NCBI GenBank assembly: GCA_937863915.1
Contig: CALMID010000068.1
Location: forward strand, 1-5,558
Direction of reading: 5' to 3'
DNA length: 5,558 nucleotides
From: an uncultured Pseudomonas sp.
GTDB lineage: Bacteria > Pseudomonadota > Gammaproteobacteria > Pseudomonadales > Pseudomonadaceae
A model generated the notes under the pieces. It was not told the DNA's origin and did not search any database. It saw nothing but the letters and a program-made list of their open reading frames with translations. Below, one piece after another: positions 1 through 5,412 of the stretch. Each line of letters begins with the position of its first letter. The stretch's first letter is position 1. A program made the position numbers and the translations under genes.

Positions 1-860
1 CCGAAGGACGCGCGGCGGTGGATGGTGCCGACGGTTCCAGCCTGCGCCTGCTCGGGTCGGTGGGTGAACCGATCAACCCGGAAGCCTGGCACTGGTACTA
101 CGATGCCGTGGGTCAGGGCCGCTGCCCGATCGTCGACACCTGGTGGCAGACCGAAACCGGCGGCATCCTGATCAGCCCGCTGCCGGGCGCCACCGCGCTC
201 AAGCCGGGCTCGGCCACCCGTCCGTTCTTCGGCGTGCAGCCGGCACTGGTGGACAACCTGGGCAACCTGCTCGACGGCGCCACCGAGGGCAACCTGGTGA
301 TCATCGACTCCTGGCCGGGCCAGGCCCGTACCCTGTACGGCGACCACGACCGCTACGTCGACACCTACTTCAAGACCTTCAAGGGCATGTACTTCACCGG
401 TGACGGCGCCCGTCGCGACGAGGACGGCTACTACTGGATCACCGGTCGCGTGGATGACGTGCTGAACGTCTCCGGCCACCGCATGGGTACTGCGGAAATC
501 GAAAGCGCCATGGTTGCTCACCCGAAAGTCGCCGAGGCTGCCGTGGTCGGCATGCCGCACGACATCAAGGGCCAGGGCATCTATGTCTACGTCACCCTGA
601 ACAGCGGCGAAGAGCCCAGCGAAGCGCTGCGTCAGGAACTGCGCAACTGGGTACGCAAGGAGATCGGTCCGATCGCCTCGCCCGATGTCATCCAGTGGGC
701 TCCGGGACTACCGAAGACCCGCTCGGGCAAGATCATGCGCCGCATCCTGCGCAAGATCGCCGTCGCCGAATACGACTCGCTCGGCGACATTTCCACCCTG
801 GCCGACCCCAGTGTGGTGCAACACCTGATCGACACTCATCGCGGCATGCAGGCGGCGTAA
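1..860 (+). CDS. acsA: Acetyl-CoA synthetase (AMP-forming), C-terminal part; 5' end outside window
   Basis: Activates acetate in two steps, acetate + ATP to acetyl-AMP and then acetyl-CoA, in the cytosol. The frame is open from base 3 and ends at TAA 858-860, giving 285 visible residues of a protein usually about 650 long. The rest lies to the left of the window. Motifs follow the acyl-adenylate family order: [12 protein letters not shown] near the left edge, WWQTETGG (adenine/acetate pocket), [32 protein letters not shown] (ATP-ribose aspartate and hinge region), [11 protein letters not shown] (start of the mobile C-terminal domain) and [11 protein letters not shown] near the end. The lysine of SGK (bases 729-731) is the catalytic lysine of the adenylation step and the residue that protein acetyltransferases silence in Acs enzymes. 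GTG at 18 is an internal valine, not a start. An intrinsic terminator follows 48 bases after the stop. Near-identity of motifs to E. coli Acs makes the call firm. Pseudomonads often have two acs paralogues, and the aot neighbour suggests the acsA copy. Confidence 0.97.
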   Translation, partial: EGRAAVDGADGSSLRLLGSVGEPINPEAWHWYYDAVGQGRCPIVDTWWQTETGGILISPLPGATALKPGSATRPFFGVQPALVDNLGNLLDGATEGNLVIIDSWPGQARTLYGDHDRYVDTYFKTFKGMYFTGDGARRDEDGYYWITGRVDDVLNVSGHRMGTAEIESAMVAHPKVAEAAVVGMPHDIKGQGIYVYVTLNSGEEPSEALRQELRNWVRKEIGPIASPDVIQWAPGLPKTRSGKIMRRILRKIAVAEYDSLGDISTLADPSVVQHLIDTHRGMQAA

Positions 861-877
861 GCCTCTCTTGACCGCAG

Positions 878-900
878 CGCCCCAGCCACAAGCCGGGGCG
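878..900 (+). other. Hairpin between acs stop and its terminator
   Basis: CGCCCC at 878-883 pairs perfectly with GGGGCG at 895-900 around an 11-base loop. No T-run follows on either strand, so it is unlikely to terminate alone. It sits directly upstream of the real terminator and could protect the 3' end of the acs transcript or help slow polymerase. The pairing is seen in the sequence; the role is inference. Confidence 0.5.
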
Positions 901-907
901 TCTACTC

Positions 908-946
908 GGCCCGCTCGACTACCGTCGTGCGGGCCTTGTTCTTTTT
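908..946 (+). terminator. Rho-independent terminator of acsA
   Basis: A seven-base perfect stem GGCCCGC (908-914) / GCGGGCC (929-935) continues, after a single T/T mismatch, as a four-base stem CGAC/GTCG closed by a TACC loop. The T-rich tail TTGTTCTTTTT (936-946) follows immediately. This is the standard intrinsic terminator layout for + strand transcription out of acs. The tail ends four bases before the stop codon of the convergent deaminase gene. The reverse orientation lacks a T-tract, so the element is probably one-directional. Confidence 0.9.
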
Positions 947-949
947 GGC

Positions 950-1525
950 CTAGGGCGCTTCCATGCCGGCGTTGTAGATCGCGCCGCCATGGGTGCGGTA
1001 TTCGCTGAGCACGGCGCGACCTTCTTCGCGCAGCACGCCCGGTACGACGCGCATGCCGTGGCCGCGCAGGGCGGCCGCCCAGTCCTGCGGCTTGTAGCCC
1101 TCGTCGAAGCCGATGGCCCGTACATCCTCGTCGCAGGCGGCATACACCAGTTCACTGACCCCGGCCCAGTGCACGGCACCCAGGCACATCACGCAGGGTT
1201 CGGCGCTGGAGACCAGTTGCAGCTGGCGGCCACTCAGGTCGAAGTGCTGCAGCTGTCGTTCAGCCAGTGACAGGGCGACCATCTCGGCATGGGCACAGGA
1301 CAGGCCGCTGCTCAGCACCAGATTGACCCCGGCCGCGATCAGTTGGCCTTCAGCGTCGAAGACGGCCGCCGCGAAGGGGCCGCCGGTGCCGGCGCGGATA
1401 TTCTGCCGGGCCAGTTGCAGCACCCAGGCCATGCGCTGCTCGGTGTCTGGCAGCGACGCGGGTGGAGTGCTCAGTTGCTGGCGTAGCCAGGCGGGCAGGG
1501 CAAGGTTCAGCTCGGTGATCAGCAT
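950..1525 (-). CDS. Nucleoside/guanine deaminase, cytidine-deaminase fold, zinc-dependent
   Basis: A 191-residue cytosolic protein with the CDA-superfamily zinc site. HAE at residues 79-81 supplies the histidine ligand and the proton-shuttle glutamate. PCVMC at 110-114 supplies the two cysteine ligands. These enzymes hydrolytically deaminate nucleobases or nucleosides, releasing ammonia. After the PCxxC helix comes YAACDEDVRAIGFDEGY, which resembles GuaD-type guanine deaminases more than TadA. E142 aligns with the second acidic residue that acts in catalysis in the guanine deaminase of Nitrosomonas, a protein of similar length. Guanine or a related purine is therefore the likeliest substrate, but a tRNA or cytosine role is not excluded. 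The start ATG (1523-1525) has only a weak GAG element upstream. The next in-frame Met, residue 32, would still leave the zinc site intact. The gene is monocistronic, convergent with acs and divergent from the aot operon. The family is firm; the substrate is inferred. Confidence 0.88.
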   Translation of the reverse strand: MLITELNLALPAWLRQQLSTPPASLPDTEQRMAWVLQLARQNIRAGTGGPFAAAVFDAEGQLIAAGVNLVLSSGLSCAHAEMVALSLAERQLQHFDLSGRQLQLVSSAEPCVMCLGAVHWAGVSELVYAACDEDVRAIGFDEGYKPQDWAAALRGHGMRVVPGVLREEGRAVLSEYRTHGGAIYNAGMEAP

Positions 1526-1558
1526 GGCGGGCAGCTCGGGCGCAGATTGATGTGCTGC

Positions 1559-1588
1559 AGTTTAGGGCGGGGTAACGCGTTGCGGTAA
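1559..1588 (-). promoter_or_regulatory. Candidate sigma-70 promoter for the deaminase gene
   Basis: On the - strand, TTACCG (1588-1583) is followed by an 18-base spacer and TAAACT (1564-1559). The -10 matches four of six consensus bases and the -35 three of six. Transcription would begin about 25 bases before the deaminase ATG, a normal leader length. The -35 element overlaps one of two GCGTTACC direct repeats and the other copy lies in the spacer, so a regulator could bind here. This is a motif-level prediction only. Confidence 0.35.
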
Positions 1589-1591
1589 CGC
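1571..1591. repeat. Direct repeat GGTAACGC, two copies 13 bases apart
   Basis: Identical octamers occupy 1571-1578 and 1584-1591 with a five-base spacer GTTGC. The first copy overlaps the palindrome AACGCGTT (1574-1581). The pair falls within the candidate deaminase promoter. The repeat is exact; any operator role is inference. Confidence 0.5.
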
Positions 1592-1774
1592 CGTGCCCGC
1601 AAATGGGGCCCTGGCACTCGCCAGTGGTTGATCGGGTTGATGGTGGCAGGGCTCTGCGGCGGGGCTTACCGTCAGTCGGATCAAGTTGGCTTGGTAATTG
1701 AATGATTAACAGGTTTTGAAATCTGTCCGCTCGGTCATTTTTCGCCTGCCCTGTCAAGGGTCTATCCCGCGCCG

Positions 1775-1811
1775 TACCTGCCTTCTGTAATTTGTTGTCG
1801 CATCCAGGAAA
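1775..1811 (+). promoter_or_regulatory. Candidate ArgR operator upstream of aotJ
   Basis: TGTCGC at 1796-1801, then eight bases, then AA at 1810-1811, fits exactly the TGTCGC-N8-AA half-site described for Pseudomonas ArgR. Exactly 21 bases upstream a degenerate second half keeps the T, the C and the terminal AA (1789-1790), as expected for tandem half-sites of about two helical turns. A TAGAAT hexamer at 1833-1838 could be the -10. The position where its -35 should be (about 1810-1815, AATAAC) is a poor match and abuts this site, the arrangement of an activator-dependent promoter. Activation of aot by ArgR is known in P. aeruginosa; this precise site is inferred. Confidence 0.4.
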
Positions 1812-1862
1812 TAACCCCCTTTGCACCGTCGCTAGAATGCCCGGCACCGTCCTGGCGGCTGA

Positions 1863-1883
1863 TGCCTGCGCGTTGCGCAGGCA
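1863..1883 (+). other. Perfect 9-bp hairpin in the probable aotJ leader
   Basis: TGCCTGCGC (1863-1871) and GCGCAGGCA (1875-1883) are perfect complements around a GTT loop. GGCTGA occurs on both sides (1857-1862 and 1885-1890). No T-tract follows, so it is not an intrinsic terminator. It lies about 83 bases before the aotJ ATG and 25 bases after the candidate -10, so it would be near the 5' end of the mRNA. It could stabilise the transcript or be a protein-binding palindrome in DNA. Confidence 0.6.
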
Positions 1884-1954
1884 GGGCTGACGATACTTTC
1901 TACACTGGCCAGATGACGAACACGCTTCAACTGCCAATCGCTCATTCCTATTTC

Positions 1955-1959
1955 GGGAG
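1955..1959 (+). promoter_or_regulatory. Ribosome binding site that fixes the aotJ start
   Basis: GGGAG ends seven bases before ATG 1967. That ATG begins a typical signal peptide, whereas the in-frame ATG at 1862 lies inside the leader hairpin and would add 35 unrelated residues. This site therefore decides the start. Confidence 0.8.
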
Positions 1960-1966
1960 TCACAAG

Positions 1967-2743
1967 ATGAAAAAGATTGCACTGCTCGGCGCACTGACCA
2001 TGGCCCTGCTGGCCCCCCTGGCACAGGCTGACGACAAGCCGCTGCGCATTGGCATTGAAGCCGCCTACCCACCCTTTGCCATGAAAACGCCGGAAGGCGC
2101 CATCACCGGTTTCGACTACGACATCGGCAACGCCCTGTGCGAAGAGATGAAGGTCAAGTGCCAGTGGATCGAGCAGGAGTTCGATGGCCTGATCCCGGCG
2201 CTCAAGGTGCGCAAGTTCGACGCCGTGCTGTCGTCGCTGAGCATCACCGAAGACCGGCTGAAGTCGGTGGACTTCACCGACAAGTACTACCACACCCCGG
2301 CCAAGCTGGCGATGAAGGCCGGCACCGTGATCAACGACCCGCTGGTGGACCTCAAGGGCAAGAAAGTCGGCGTACAGCGCTCCTCGATCTACGATCGCTT
2401 TGCCACCGAGCAGTTCACCCCGGCCGGTATCGAAGTGGTGCGTTACAGCTCGCAGAACGAGATCTTCCTCGACCTGGCTGCCGGCCGCGTCGATGCCACC
2501 CTGGCCGATGTGGTCAACATCGACGATGGCTTCCTCAAGACCGACGCCGGCAAGGGCTTTGCCCTGGTGGGCCCGGACTACAACGACGTGAAGTACTTCG
2601 GTAACGGTGCCGGTATCGCCGTGCGCAAGGGTGACAAGGCCACCGCGGAGAAATTCAACGCCGCCATCGCCGCCATCCGCGCCAACGGCAAGTACCAGGC
2701 CATCCAGGACAAGTACTTCCAGTTCAACGTCTACGGCGAGTAA
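1967..2743 (+). CDS. aotJ: Arginine/ornithine ABC transporter, periplasmic substrate-binding protein
   Basis: A 258-residue periplasmic receptor of the LAO/HisJ/ArgT cluster that delivers basic amino acids to the AotQM permease. Residues 1-21 form a Sec signal peptide (MKK, hydrophobic core, LAQA) with predicted cleavage before D22. The mature protein opens with RIGIEAAYPPF. Pocket residues map onto Salmonella LAO: E31 in place of Asp11 (side-chain amine), Y34, S89/S90/S92 and R97 (alpha-carboxylate, in SSLSITEDR) and D181 (alpha-amino group). C58 and C65 match the conserved short-loop disulfide of this cluster. The C-terminus FQFNVYGE is typical. Full length and intact. It is the first gene of the operon, followed by two hairpins before aotQ. 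The RIGIEAAYPPF start and the EFDGLIPALKVRK segment resemble AotJ as I recall it. Arginine versus ornithine or lysine preference cannot be settled from sequence. Confidence 0.95.
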   Translation: MKKIALLGALTMALLAPLAQADDKPLRIGIEAAYPPFAMKTPEGAITGFDYDIGNALCEEMKVKCQWIEQEFDGLIPALKVRKFDAVLSSLSITEDRLKSVDFTDKYYHTPAKLAMKAGTVINDPLVDLKGKKVGVQRSSIYDRFATEQFTPAGIEVVRYSSQNEIFLDLAAGRVDATLADVVNIDDGFLKTDAGKGFALVGPDYNDVKYFGNGAGIAVRKGDKATAEKFNAAIAAIRANGKYQAIQDKYFQFNVYGE

Positions 2744-2748
2744 TGGCA

Positions 2749-2773
2749 GCGGCCCCTCCACGGGAGGGGCCGC
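2749..2773 (+). other. Strong 11-bp hairpin just after aotJ, no U-tract
   Basis: GCGGCCCCTCC (2749-2759) pairs perfectly with GGAGGGGCCGC (2763-2773) around an ACG loop, beginning six bases after the aotJ stop codon. What follows is GTGCTCGCG rather than a T-run, so it is not a standard intrinsic terminator. Such structures after binding-protein genes typically block 3' exonucleases and keep the upstream cistron more abundant. The structure is certain at sequence level; the role is inferred. Confidence 0.8.
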
Positions 2774-2785
2774 GTGCTCGCGCAG

Positions 2786-2815
2786 GCCGGCACCCGGGCG
2801 ATCCCCGGTGCCGGC
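2786..2815 (+). other. Second hairpin in the aotJ-aotQ gap
   Basis: GCCGGCACC (2786-2794) pairs with GGTGCCGGC (2807-2815). After one C/C mismatch the stem continues as GGG/CCC closed by a CGAT loop. It lies 12 bases after the first hairpin and again lacks a T-tract. The tandem arrangement resembles intergenic stabiliser or REP-like elements. Confidence 0.75.
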
Positions 2816-2864
2816 GTGATGTCTCCAGTGGCGCGACCCGCGCCCTGCATGAGGAAGTCTGATC

Positions 2865-3554
2865 ATGCTCAATGGTTACGGCGCCACGATTATCGATGGC
2901 ACCTGGCTGACCCTGCAGCTGGCGCTGAGTTCGATGGCGGTGGCCATCGCCCTGGGGCTGCTGGGCGCCGCCTTTCGCATTTCTCCGTTGCGCTGGCTGT
3001 CCGGCCTGGGCGACGCCTATGCCACGGTGATCCGCGGCATTCCCGATCTGGTGCTGATCCTGCTGATCTTCTATGGCGGCCAGGACATGGTGAACCGCCT
3101 GGCACCGATGCTCGGTCATGACGATTACATCGATATCGACCCGTTCATTGCCGGTGTCGGTACGCTCGGCTTCATCTACGGCGCCTACCTGTCGGAGACC
3201 TTCCGCGGTGCCTTCATGGCCATCCCCAAGGGGCAGGGAGAGGCCGGGCAGGCCTATGGTATGAGCGGTCTGCAGGTGTTCTTCCGCATTCTGGTACCGC
3301 AGATGATCCGCCTGGCCATTCCCGGCTTCACCAACAACTGGCTGGTGCTGACCAAGGCCACCGCGCTGATCTCGGTGGTCGGCCTGCAGGACATGATGTT
3401 CAAGGCCAAGAATGCCGCCGATGCCACCCACCAGCCGTTCACCTTCTACCTGGCGGTGGCGGGCATCTACCTGTTGATCACCAGCGTCTCGCTGCTGGCC
3501 CTGCGCTATCTGGAAAAGCGCTACTCGGCCGGTGTGAAGGCCGTGGAAATCTAA
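2865..3554 (+). CDS. aotQ: Arginine/ornithine ABC transporter permease AotQ (HisQ family)
   Basis: A 229-residue inner-membrane subunit that pairs with AotM to form the channel for basic amino acids. About five hydrophobic segments can be seen, near residues 10-38, 54-72, 93-112, 150-178 and 194-215. The family motif VIRGIPDLVLILLIFYGG lies at 55-72. The cytoplasmic EAA loop, which docks onto the ATPase, runs from E126 (EAGQAYGMSG) through RILVP at 141-145, with its invariant glycine at G132. Length and the opening MLNGYGATIIDGTWLTLQLA are normal for HisQ/AotQ. The start is backed by GAGGA at 2851-2855, nine bases upstream. The gene lies 121 bases after aotJ, a gap filled by two hairpins, and 13 bases before aotM. 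Intact. Confidence 0.95.
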   Translation: MLNGYGATIIDGTWLTLQLALSSMAVAIALGLLGAAFRISPLRWLSGLGDAYATVIRGIPDLVLILLIFYGGQDMVNRLAPMLGHDDYIDIDPFIAGVGTLGFIYGAYLSETFRGAFMAIPKGQGEAGQAYGMSGLQVFFRILVPQMIRLAIPGFTNNWLVLTKATALISVVGLQDMMFKAKNAADATHQPFTFYLAVAGIYLLITSVSLLALRYLEKRYSAGVKAVEI

Positions 3555-3556
3555 GC

Positions 3557-3560
3557 GGAG
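3557..3560 (+). promoter_or_regulatory. Ribosome binding site choosing between two adjacent aotM ATG codons
   Basis: GGAG stands four bases from ATG 3565 and seven bases from ATG 3568. The second spacing is the better one and gives the MIFDYN start I recall for AotM proteins. Confidence 0.6.
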
Positions 3561-3567
3561 CGGCATG

Positions 3568-4266
3568 ATGATCTTCGATTACAACGTGGTTCTCGACAGC
3601 CTGCCGCTGTACTTCAGTGGCGTGCTGGTGACCCTCAAGCTGCTGGCCATTTCCCTGGCATTCGGCCTGCTGCTGGCGGTGCCGCTGGCGCTGATGCGCA
3701 TCTCCAAACAGGCGGCGGTGAATTTCCCGGCCTGGCTCTATACCTACGTCATCCGCGGCACGCCGATGATGGTCCAGCTGTTTCTCATCTATTACGGCCT
3801 GGCCCAGTTCGAGGCCGTGCGAGCCAGCTTCCTCTGGCCCTACCTGAGCAGCGCCACGGTGTGCGCCTGCCTGGCCTTCGCCCTGAATACCAGCGCCTAC
3901 ACCGCCGAGATTCTGGCCGGCAGTCTCAAGGCTACGCCCCATGGCGAGATCGAGGCGGCCAAGGCCATGGGCATGTCGCGCTTCACCTTTTACCGCCGCA
4001 TCCTGCTGCCTTCTGCGCTGCGCCGGGCGCTGCCGCAGTACAGCAACGAAGTGATCATGATGCTGCACACCACGAGCCTGGCCTCGATGGTGACGCTGGT
4101 CGACATCACCGGCGCGGCGCGCACGGTCTACTCGCAGTACTACATGCCGTTCGAGGCGTTCATCACGGCGGGTCTGTTCTATCTGGGCCTGACCTTCATC
4201 CTGGTGCGCCTGTTCCGGCTGGCCGAGCACCGCTGGCTGGCCTACCTGGCCCCGCGCAAGCACTGA
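3568..4266 (+). CDS. aotM: Arginine/ornithine ABC transporter permease AotM (HisM family)
   Basis: A 232-residue inner-membrane partner of AotQ. Hydrophobic segments lie near residues 12-44, 55-80, 92-116, 158-182 and 196-216. Diagnostic motifs are TYVIRGTPMMVQLFLIYYG (59-77), NTSAYTAEILAG (108-119) and a full EAA loop, EAAKAMGMSRFTFYRRILLP (129-148), with the conserved glycine at 135. The loop contacts the nucleotide-binding subunit. The EAA loop is closer to consensus than that of AotQ. ATG 3565, one codon upstream, is an alternative start adding a single Met. The gene sits 13 bases after aotQ, and the ribosome site of aotO overlaps its stop codon region, so co-translation is likely. The paralogous HisQ and HisM types form a heterodimer in this transporter group. 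Intact, with no unusual residues noticed. Confidence 0.95.
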   Translation: MIFDYNVVLDSLPLYFSGVLVTLKLLAISLAFGLLLAVPLALMRISKQAAVNFPAWLYTYVIRGTPMMVQLFLIYYGLAQFEAVRASFLWPYLSSATVCACLAFALNTSAYTAEILAGSLKATPHGEIEAAKAMGMSRFTFYRRILLPSALRRALPQYSNEVIMMLHTTSLASMVTLVDITGAARTVYSQYYMPFEAFITAGLFYLGLTFILVRLFRLAEHRWLAYLAPRKH

Positions 4267-4269
4267 GGG
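4265..4269 (+). promoter_or_regulatory. aotO ribosome binding site overlapping the aotM stop
   Basis: GAGGG shares its first two bases with the TGA of aotM and ends seven bases before ATG 4277. Ribosomes finishing aotM would be placed directly on the aotO start, suggesting translational coupling. Confidence 0.7.
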
Positions 4270-4276
4270 CGCGGCC

Positions 4277-5389
4277 ATGCAGAGAATCGACCACCTGCTG
4301 CCCTGGGCGAGCCTGGGCAGCGAGCGCCGGCTGAGCGTGTTCCGCTTCGGCAGCGGGGCGCGCAAGGCCTACATTCAGGCCAGTCTGCACGCTGACGAGC
4401 TGCCGGGCATGCGCGTGGCCGTCGAACTCAAGCGCCGTCTCGCCGAGCTGGAAACGGCCGGGAAGCTGCGCGGTGTGGTCGAACTGGTTCCGGTGGCCAA
4501 TCCCATCGGCCTGGCGCAACTGTTTCTGGCCAATCATCAGGGCCGTTTCGAGCTGGCCACCGGCAAGAACTTCAACCGTGACTTCGTCGAGCTGGAGCCC
4601 CTGATCGCTCCGGCACTGGCCGGACAGCTGGGCAGCGATGCGGCCGCCAACGTGGCGCTGGTGCGCGAACAGATGCGCCTGGCGCTGGCTGCCCTTCCGC
4701 CCGCGGCGTCGGAATTGCAGGGCCTGCAGCGCCTGCTCCTGGAGCATGCCTGTGACGCCGATGTGGTGCTGGACCTGCACTGCGACTTCGATGCCGCCGT
4801 GCACCTGTACAGCCTGCCGCAGCAGTGGCCGCAACTGGCGCCGCTGGCGGCACGCCTGCAGGCCGGCGCTGTCCTGCTCTGCGAGGATGCCGGTGGCAGT
4901 TCGTTCGATGAATCCTGCTCCACGCCCTGGCTGCGTCTGGCCCGTCGCTTTCCCGACAAACCCCTGCCGCTGGCCTGCCTGGCCACCACGGTGGCGCGGG
5001 GCGGCATGCTCGATACCGATGGCGAGCGCTGCGCCGCGCAGGCCGAGGCCATTCTCGCCTTCCTTGCCGGGCAGGGCCTGATCGAAGGTCTCTGGCCAGA
5101 GGCGCCCGCCGACGTGTGCAGCGCCACGCCCTTCGAGGGCGCGCAGTACGCCCTGGCGCCTCATGCTGGCGTCGTCAGCTACCTGCAGCCGGTCGGTACC
5201 CGCGTAGAGGCCGGTGATGCCCTGTTTGAAGTGCACGATCCCCTGGCTGATCGCCACAGCATCGTGCGCGCCACCACCAGCGGGGTGGTCTATGCCCGTG
5301 AACGTCTGCGTTATGCCCAGCCGGGTCTGTGGCTGGTCAAGGTCGCCGGCGCTACTCCCATTCGTCAGGGTCGCTTGCTCAGCGACTGA
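4277..5389 (+). CDS. aotO: AotO: succinylglutamate desuccinylase/aspartoacylase (AspA/AstE) family protein
   Basis: A 370-residue protein with no signal peptide, presumably cytosolic. Family members are zinc hydrolases of the M14 carboxypeptidase-like fold that cleave N-acyl groups from amino acids, such as N-succinylglutamate or N-acetylaspartate. The zinc ligands are present: H38 and E41 in SLHADE (HxxE), and H168 in VLDLHCD. N100-R101 in NFNRDF matches the substrate-binding NR motif. Where AstE has TLELG carrying the catalytic glutamate, this protein reads TTVARGG, so A240 replaces it and one residue seems missing. Catalysis may be lost or altered. Residues about 290-360 form a C-terminal barrel of the biotinyl/lipoyl-like type (PHAGVV, then [14 protein letters not shown], then ATTSGVV) with no attachment lysine evident. 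The gene lies between the transporter permeases and ATPase, as aotO does in P. aeruginosa, where I recall it is not needed for uptake. Family and position are confident; the activity is unknown. Confidence 0.87.
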   Translation: MQRIDHLLPWASLGSERRLSVFRFGSGARKAYIQASLHADELPGMRVAVELKRRLAELETAGKLRGVVELVPVANPIGLAQLFLANHQGRFELATGKNFNRDFVELEPLIAPALAGQLGSDAAANVALVREQMRLALAALPPAASELQGLQRLLLEHACDADVVLDLHCDFDAAVHLYSLPQQWPQLAPLAARLQAGAVLLCEDAGGSSFDESCSTPWLRLARRFPDKPLPLACLATTVARGGMLDTDGERCAAQAEAILAFLAGQGLIEGLWPEAPADVCSATPFEGAQYALAPHAGVVSYLQPVGTRVEAGDALFEVHDPLADRHSIVRATTSGVVYARERLRYAQPGLWLVKVAGATPIRQGRLLSD

Positions 5390-5412
5390 TTCGCTTCCAG
5401 AGAGTCAAAACC

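Larger units (their letters stand above)
1526..1966. other. Divergent non-coding control region between the deaminase gene and aotJ
   Basis: No credible coding frame occupies these 441 bases. The left third is GC-rich and carries two direct repeats, GGTAACGC at 1571-1578 and 1584-1591, and GGTTGAT at 1626-1632 and 1635-1641. The middle (about 1680-1800) is distinctly richer in A and T, as expected of a promoter zone. The right part holds the candidate ArgR half-site, a TAGAAT hexamer and a perfect hairpin in the probable aotJ leader. No tRNA or recognised riboswitch was seen. Confidence 0.7.

Noticed and set aside
1752..1757. Perfect TTGACA on the - strand as a -35 for the deaminase gene
   Set aside because: No acceptable -10 occurs 15-19 bases further along that strand (positions about 1728-1737 are GC-rich).
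1873..1906. Second aotJ promoter using TTGCGC with GATACT or TACACT
   Set aside because: The spacers are 13 and 22 bases, outside the usual range, and the -35 lies inside the hairpin.
1862..1966. N-terminal extension of AotJ from an upstream in-frame ATG
   Set aside because: The added 35 residues have no family likeness and would bury a clear signal peptide. The ATG lies at the edge of a hairpin and lacks a good ribosome site, while ATG 1967 has one.
1350..2072. Long open frame on the - strand overlapping the deaminase gene and the control region
   Set aside because: It overlaps the deaminase in another frame, has a low-complexity Arg/Ala/Pro-rich composition typical of GC-rich shadows, and shows no recognisable domain.
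2749..2815. Intrinsic terminator ending the transcript after aotJ
   Set aside because: Neither hairpin is followed by a T-tract, and the downstream genes clearly belong to the same transporter.
1832..2872. A 346-residue antisense open frame across aotJ
   Set aside because: It mirrors aotJ codons on the opposite strand, a common effect of GC bias at third positions. There is no domain and no ribosome site.
2724..5257. Further long antisense open frames opposite aotQ, aotM and aotO
   Set aside because: They are His/Gln/Gly/Arg-rich shadows of well-supported + strand genes.
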